This document shows, piece by piece, positions 12,782-15,100 of a stretch of DNA of 15,100 nt (positions within the stretch are counted from its first letter, which is position 1; each line of letters starts with the position of its first letter). The translations under genes and the position numbers were made by a program. Under the pieces are notes generated by a model. The model was not told the DNA's origin and ran no database searches. It saw only the letters and a list, made by a program, of their open reading frames with translations. Origin of the DNA: Bacillota bacterium (lineage in GTDB: Bacteria; Bacillota; Clostridia; Christensenellales; SZUA-584); contig JAEWWC010000274.1 of assembly GCA_023396555.1 (NCBI GenBank), positions 1 to 15,100 of the forward strand, written 5' to 3'.

Positions 12782-15023
12782 GAGAGCGCGTCTCCACGCC
12801 CTCGGCGATGGTCTTCATGCCAATAGACTTGGCCAGCAGCACTAGCGCCCGCACGATCTGCTCGTTGCGGTCGCTCGCCGTAATGGAATCGATCAGCGGC
12901 TTGGCGATCTTGATGCGGTCGAACGAATACTGTTTTAATGCCATAACGGACGAATAACCCGCGCCGAAGTCGTCGACGGATACCGACATGCCGATGGACT
13001 TGAACAGGTTGAATATCTGCACCAGCCGGTATTCCCCCTCCAGCGCCACGCTCTCGGTGATCTCGATATCCAGCCATGCCGGGTTGAAGCCGCCGCCGCC
13101 CGACAGGCTCTGCAGCTTTTCCATCAGCCGTGAGCTGTTGAGCTGCTTGGGCGATATATTGACGCCGATCACCAGATCGCCGCCGTAGCGGCTGTTCCAC
13201 GCAGCGGCCTGCGCCGTCGCTTGCCCCAGCACCCACATGCCGATGTGGTTGATGCGGTCCGTCTCCTCCGCGATGGGGATGAACTCCGCGGGTGATACCG
13301 GGCCCAGCTGCGCATTGTGCCAGCGTATCAGCGCCTCCGCCGCGATCAGCTTCTGATCGGGTATCGAGAACTGCGGCTGATAATACACGCTGAACTCGGA
13401 GGTGATGTCGTCGGCGCGCAGCAGCATCTCGATGGTATTGCGCCGCTGCGACTTCTGCCGGATCATACGGCTGAACACCGCGAACCGCCCCACGCCCTGC
13501 TCCTTGGCGTGATACAGCGCGATATCCGCGTTTTTCATCATCGTGCCCACGTCCTCCGCGTCCAGCGGGTATATGGATATGCCGATGCACAGCGACGGGC
13601 AGAACACATAGTCGTCCACATATATATTGTGGCTGCACTGCTCGATGATGCGCCCCGCGAAAGCGGCGGGCTCCCGGCTGTCCGTCAGGCCCGTCAGCAC
13701 AATGACGAACTCGTCGCCGCCCATGCGCGCCAGCATCACACTCTCCCCCGCGAACTTGATCAGCCGCCGCGATACCTCCAGCAGCACCTTGTCGCCCATG
13801 TCATGGCCGTACATGTCGTTGATCACCTTGAAGCGGTCCAGATCGATATACATCAGCGCCACGATCTGCCCCGGCTTCGCTCCGGCAAGGCTGCTCTGCA
13901 GCTTGTCCAGCATAAACCGCCTGTTGTACAGGTTGGTCAGCGTGTCGTGGTTGGACAGGAATATCAGCTCCTCGTTCTTGCGCCACAGCTCCTTGTTCAT
14001 CTGCCGCAGCTCGCGCGTGTGGTGCTCGATGGTCAGCCCCAGTTCCTCATTGAGCTTTTTCTCCTGATCCAGCTGCTGCTCCTTTTTGATCTCGGCCTCA
14101 AAATGCACGCTCAGTCCCTTGTATATCACCGCCGCCATGATGAACACCAGCAGCTCCGTCAGTACAAAGCCGGCTATCGCCATCGCCACCAGCGGCAGCA
14201 CTAGCATGATCGCCTCCTTGATCAGACGGCCCGTGCGGGTACCCAAATCGCCCGCCGGTATCAGCTTTTCCGCTTCCCGGCACATCCTCAATACGCCGCC
14301 GACAGCGCCTGCCAGCAGCGATACGATGGCCGCCACGTCCAGCATCGACCCCGGATAATAGCCGCCCATATAACTGACCTGCCAATACATGAGGTCCGTC
14401 AGCGAGAACGCCGTCACGGTGACCATCGCCATTATGACGAAAATCGGCACCCGCCCGCTCTTCACGGACAGGAACCATACGGCCACCGACAGCACGATTA
14501 TAAAATCAGCCAGTATGGAGACCACGGAAAACGGCCCGTCCTGCAGCAACACGTCCATTATTGTCTGGCTTCTGTTATAAAGGAGTATCCATATGGTAAA
14601 CAGGCTGACGGCGCTGAACATCACCGCGTCCAACAGCAGCTTCGCGCGGTTCCAGCGTTTGAACTGCGACGTCGCGAAAACGCCCACGGCAGCCAGCAAA
14701 AACGTATTGCTGCATGTATAGAGGAACATGACGACCGGAAAATCTTCAGCGATCACACCAAAGCCCAGCGCGTATACCGCCAATATCACGTCCGCCGCCG
14801 CCCAGCTAAAACAGGCCAAGCTGAAGCACAGCCAGATCACGCCCATCTTTCTCACGCGGCCCGTTCTGATATATGCAGCCAGCGTGACGGCTCCGGCGCC
14901 CAGCGCCCCAATTGGAGACAGTATGTAGCCCAAACCGCCCGGACGCACAGCTTCCGTCACTGCATAGGCACAAATATATAGCCCGATCAGGCAATAGAGT
15001 ACGATCTCCGTCGATTTCTTCAA
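12654..15023 (-). CDS. Membrane GGDEF-EAL cyclic-di-GMP protein
   Basis: A 789-residue protein from TTG 15021-15023, chosen because GAGGT lies 7 bases upstream; the frame opens ten codons earlier at another TTG without a good site. The N-terminal ~305 residues hold about ten membrane helices of no clearly named sensor family, then a coiled coil (about 305-355). The GGDEF domain (about 356-515) has YIDLDRFKVIND (392-403) and an intact GGDEF signature (435-439), but the inhibitory RxxD is absent (GESV at 426-429). The EAL domain (530-785) keeps EAL (563-565), VNISP, DIEITES, VDDFGAGYSS, the K of RIKIAK, AEGVET and QGYLL. These are the expected metal and catalytic residues, so phosphodiesterase activity is likely. 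Cyclase activity without feedback is possible; alternatively the GGDEF may only bind GTP. A sigma-D -10 lies upstream and a terminator downstream. Confidence 0.93.
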   Translation of the reverse strand: MKKSTEIVLYCLIGLYICAYAVTEAVRPGGLGYILSPIGALGAGAVTLAAYIRTGRVRKMGVIWLCFSLACFSWAAADVILAVYALGFGVIAEDFPVVMFLYTCSNTFLLAAVGVFATSQFKRWNRAKLLLDAVMFSAVSLFTIWILLYNRSQTIMDVLLQDGPFSVVSILADFIIVLSVAVWFLSVKSGRVPIFVIMAMVTVTAFSLTDLMYWQVSYMGGYYPGSMLDVAAIVSLLAGAVGGVLRMCREAEKLIPAGDLGTRTGRLIKEAIMLVLPLVAMAIAGFVLTELLVFIMAAVIYKGLSVHFEAEIKKEQQLDQEKKLNEELGLTIEHHTRELRQMNKELWRKNEELIFLSNHDTLTNLYNRRFMLDKLQSSLAGAKPGQIVALMYIDLDRFKVINDMYGHDMGDKVLLEVSRRLIKFAGESVMLARMGGDEFVIVLTGLTDSREPAAFAGRIIEQCSHNIYVDDYVFCPSLCIGISIYPLDAEDVGTMMKNADIALYHAKEQGVGRFAVFSRMIRQKSQRRNTIEMLLRADDITSEFSVYYQPQFSIPDQKLIAAEALIRWHNAQLGPVSPAEFIPIAEETDRINHIGMWVLGQATAQAAAWNSRYGGDLVIGVNISPKQLNSSRLMEKLQSLSGGGGFNPAWLDIEITESVALEGEYRLVQIFNLFKSIGMSVSVDDFGAGYSSVMALKQYSFDRIKIAKPLIDSITASDRNEQIVRALVLLAKSIGMKTIAEGVETRSQLAKLVAIGCDQIQGYLLGEPVPAEEFEALYLNPPKAAGAAY

Positions 15024-15092
15024 GCCGGTTACCTCGTTTGCTGCAAATGCCAAATGCGGCCATGTCTATCGGGCCGCTTACTCTTATTACAT

Positions 15093-15100
15093 ATATCGGC
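15093..15100 (-). promoter_or_regulatory. Perfect sigma-D -10 element (GCCGATAT) at the window edge
   Basis: GCCGATAT, the full flagellar-sigma -10 consensus, lies 70 bases upstream of the GGDEF-EAL TTG start in the right orientation. The -35 TAAA would fall outside the window, so half of the promoter is unseen. Confidence 0.5.

Noticed and set aside
13317..14204. 295-codon plus-strand frame inside the GGDEF-EAL gene
   Set aside because: Antisense of a well-supported gene in GC-rich codons; the His/Arg/Leu-rich translation has no recognisable domain.
6777..15100. Cyclic-di-GMP (GEMM) riboswitch upstream of any of the c-di-GMP genes
   Set aside because: Looked for the conserved GEMM core around the leaders; only an isolated GCAAACC near 7289 was seen, without the rest of the motif.

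Overview
The window looks like a chromosomal stretch of a motile low-to-mid-GC Bacillota, probably a clostridial relative. The support is strong GGAGG-type ribosome binding sites, TTG and GTG starts, PadR repressors, a DUF1048 pair, sigma-D (sigma-28) type promoter signals, and several cyclic-di-GMP proteins. I cannot name a genus from the sequence alone. About 11.8 kb of the 15.1 kb is intact coding sequence. No tRNA, rRNA, CRISPR array or recognisable transposase was seen.

Left part (1-3547, all minus strand): two PadR-headed operons lie head to tail. The first (1975 down to 1) reads padR, DUF1048, DUF1048, a DrrA-type ABC ATPase and the start of an ABC-2 permease that runs off the window; this is the layout of a repressor-controlled drug or toxicant exporter. 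The second (3491 down to about 2136) reads padR, then a HAAS-like/pentapeptide-repeat protein, then a decayed remnant of an ABC ATPase gene. It was probably once a similar exporter operon whose transporter has been lost.

Middle (3548-6776, plus strand): a PAP2 phosphatase with all three active-site motifs, then a large methyl-accepting chemotaxis protein with several HAMP-type segments. The chemoreceptor has a good sigma-D promoter, a TTG start and a clear terminator. Next comes about 0.93 kb (6777-7706) with no convincing gene but several direct and tandem repeats.

Right-middle (7707-9731, plus): an unusual tandem array of three paralogous membrane proteins of no family I recognise, joined by ATGA stop/start overlaps. 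The first is intact and internally duplicated. The second is split by a -1 frameshift exactly at a slippery T TTA AAA heptamer. The third is only a 31-codon stub.

Right part (9757-15100): a cyclic-di-GMP cluster. It holds a membrane diguanylate cyclase with an intact inhibitory site (plus), a 5'-truncated EAL pseudogene, an AT-rich HD-GYP protein with two altered active-site positions, and a full-length membrane GGDEF-EAL protein (all minus). The EAL pseudogene and the GGDEF-EAL gene share an almost identical 3' end plus terminator, forming direct repeats of about 167 bp that bracket the HD-GYP gene. A perfect sigma-D -10 element lies at the window edge upstream of the GGDEF-EAL gene, which suggests that chemotaxis and cyclic-di-GMP control here belong to one motility regulon.
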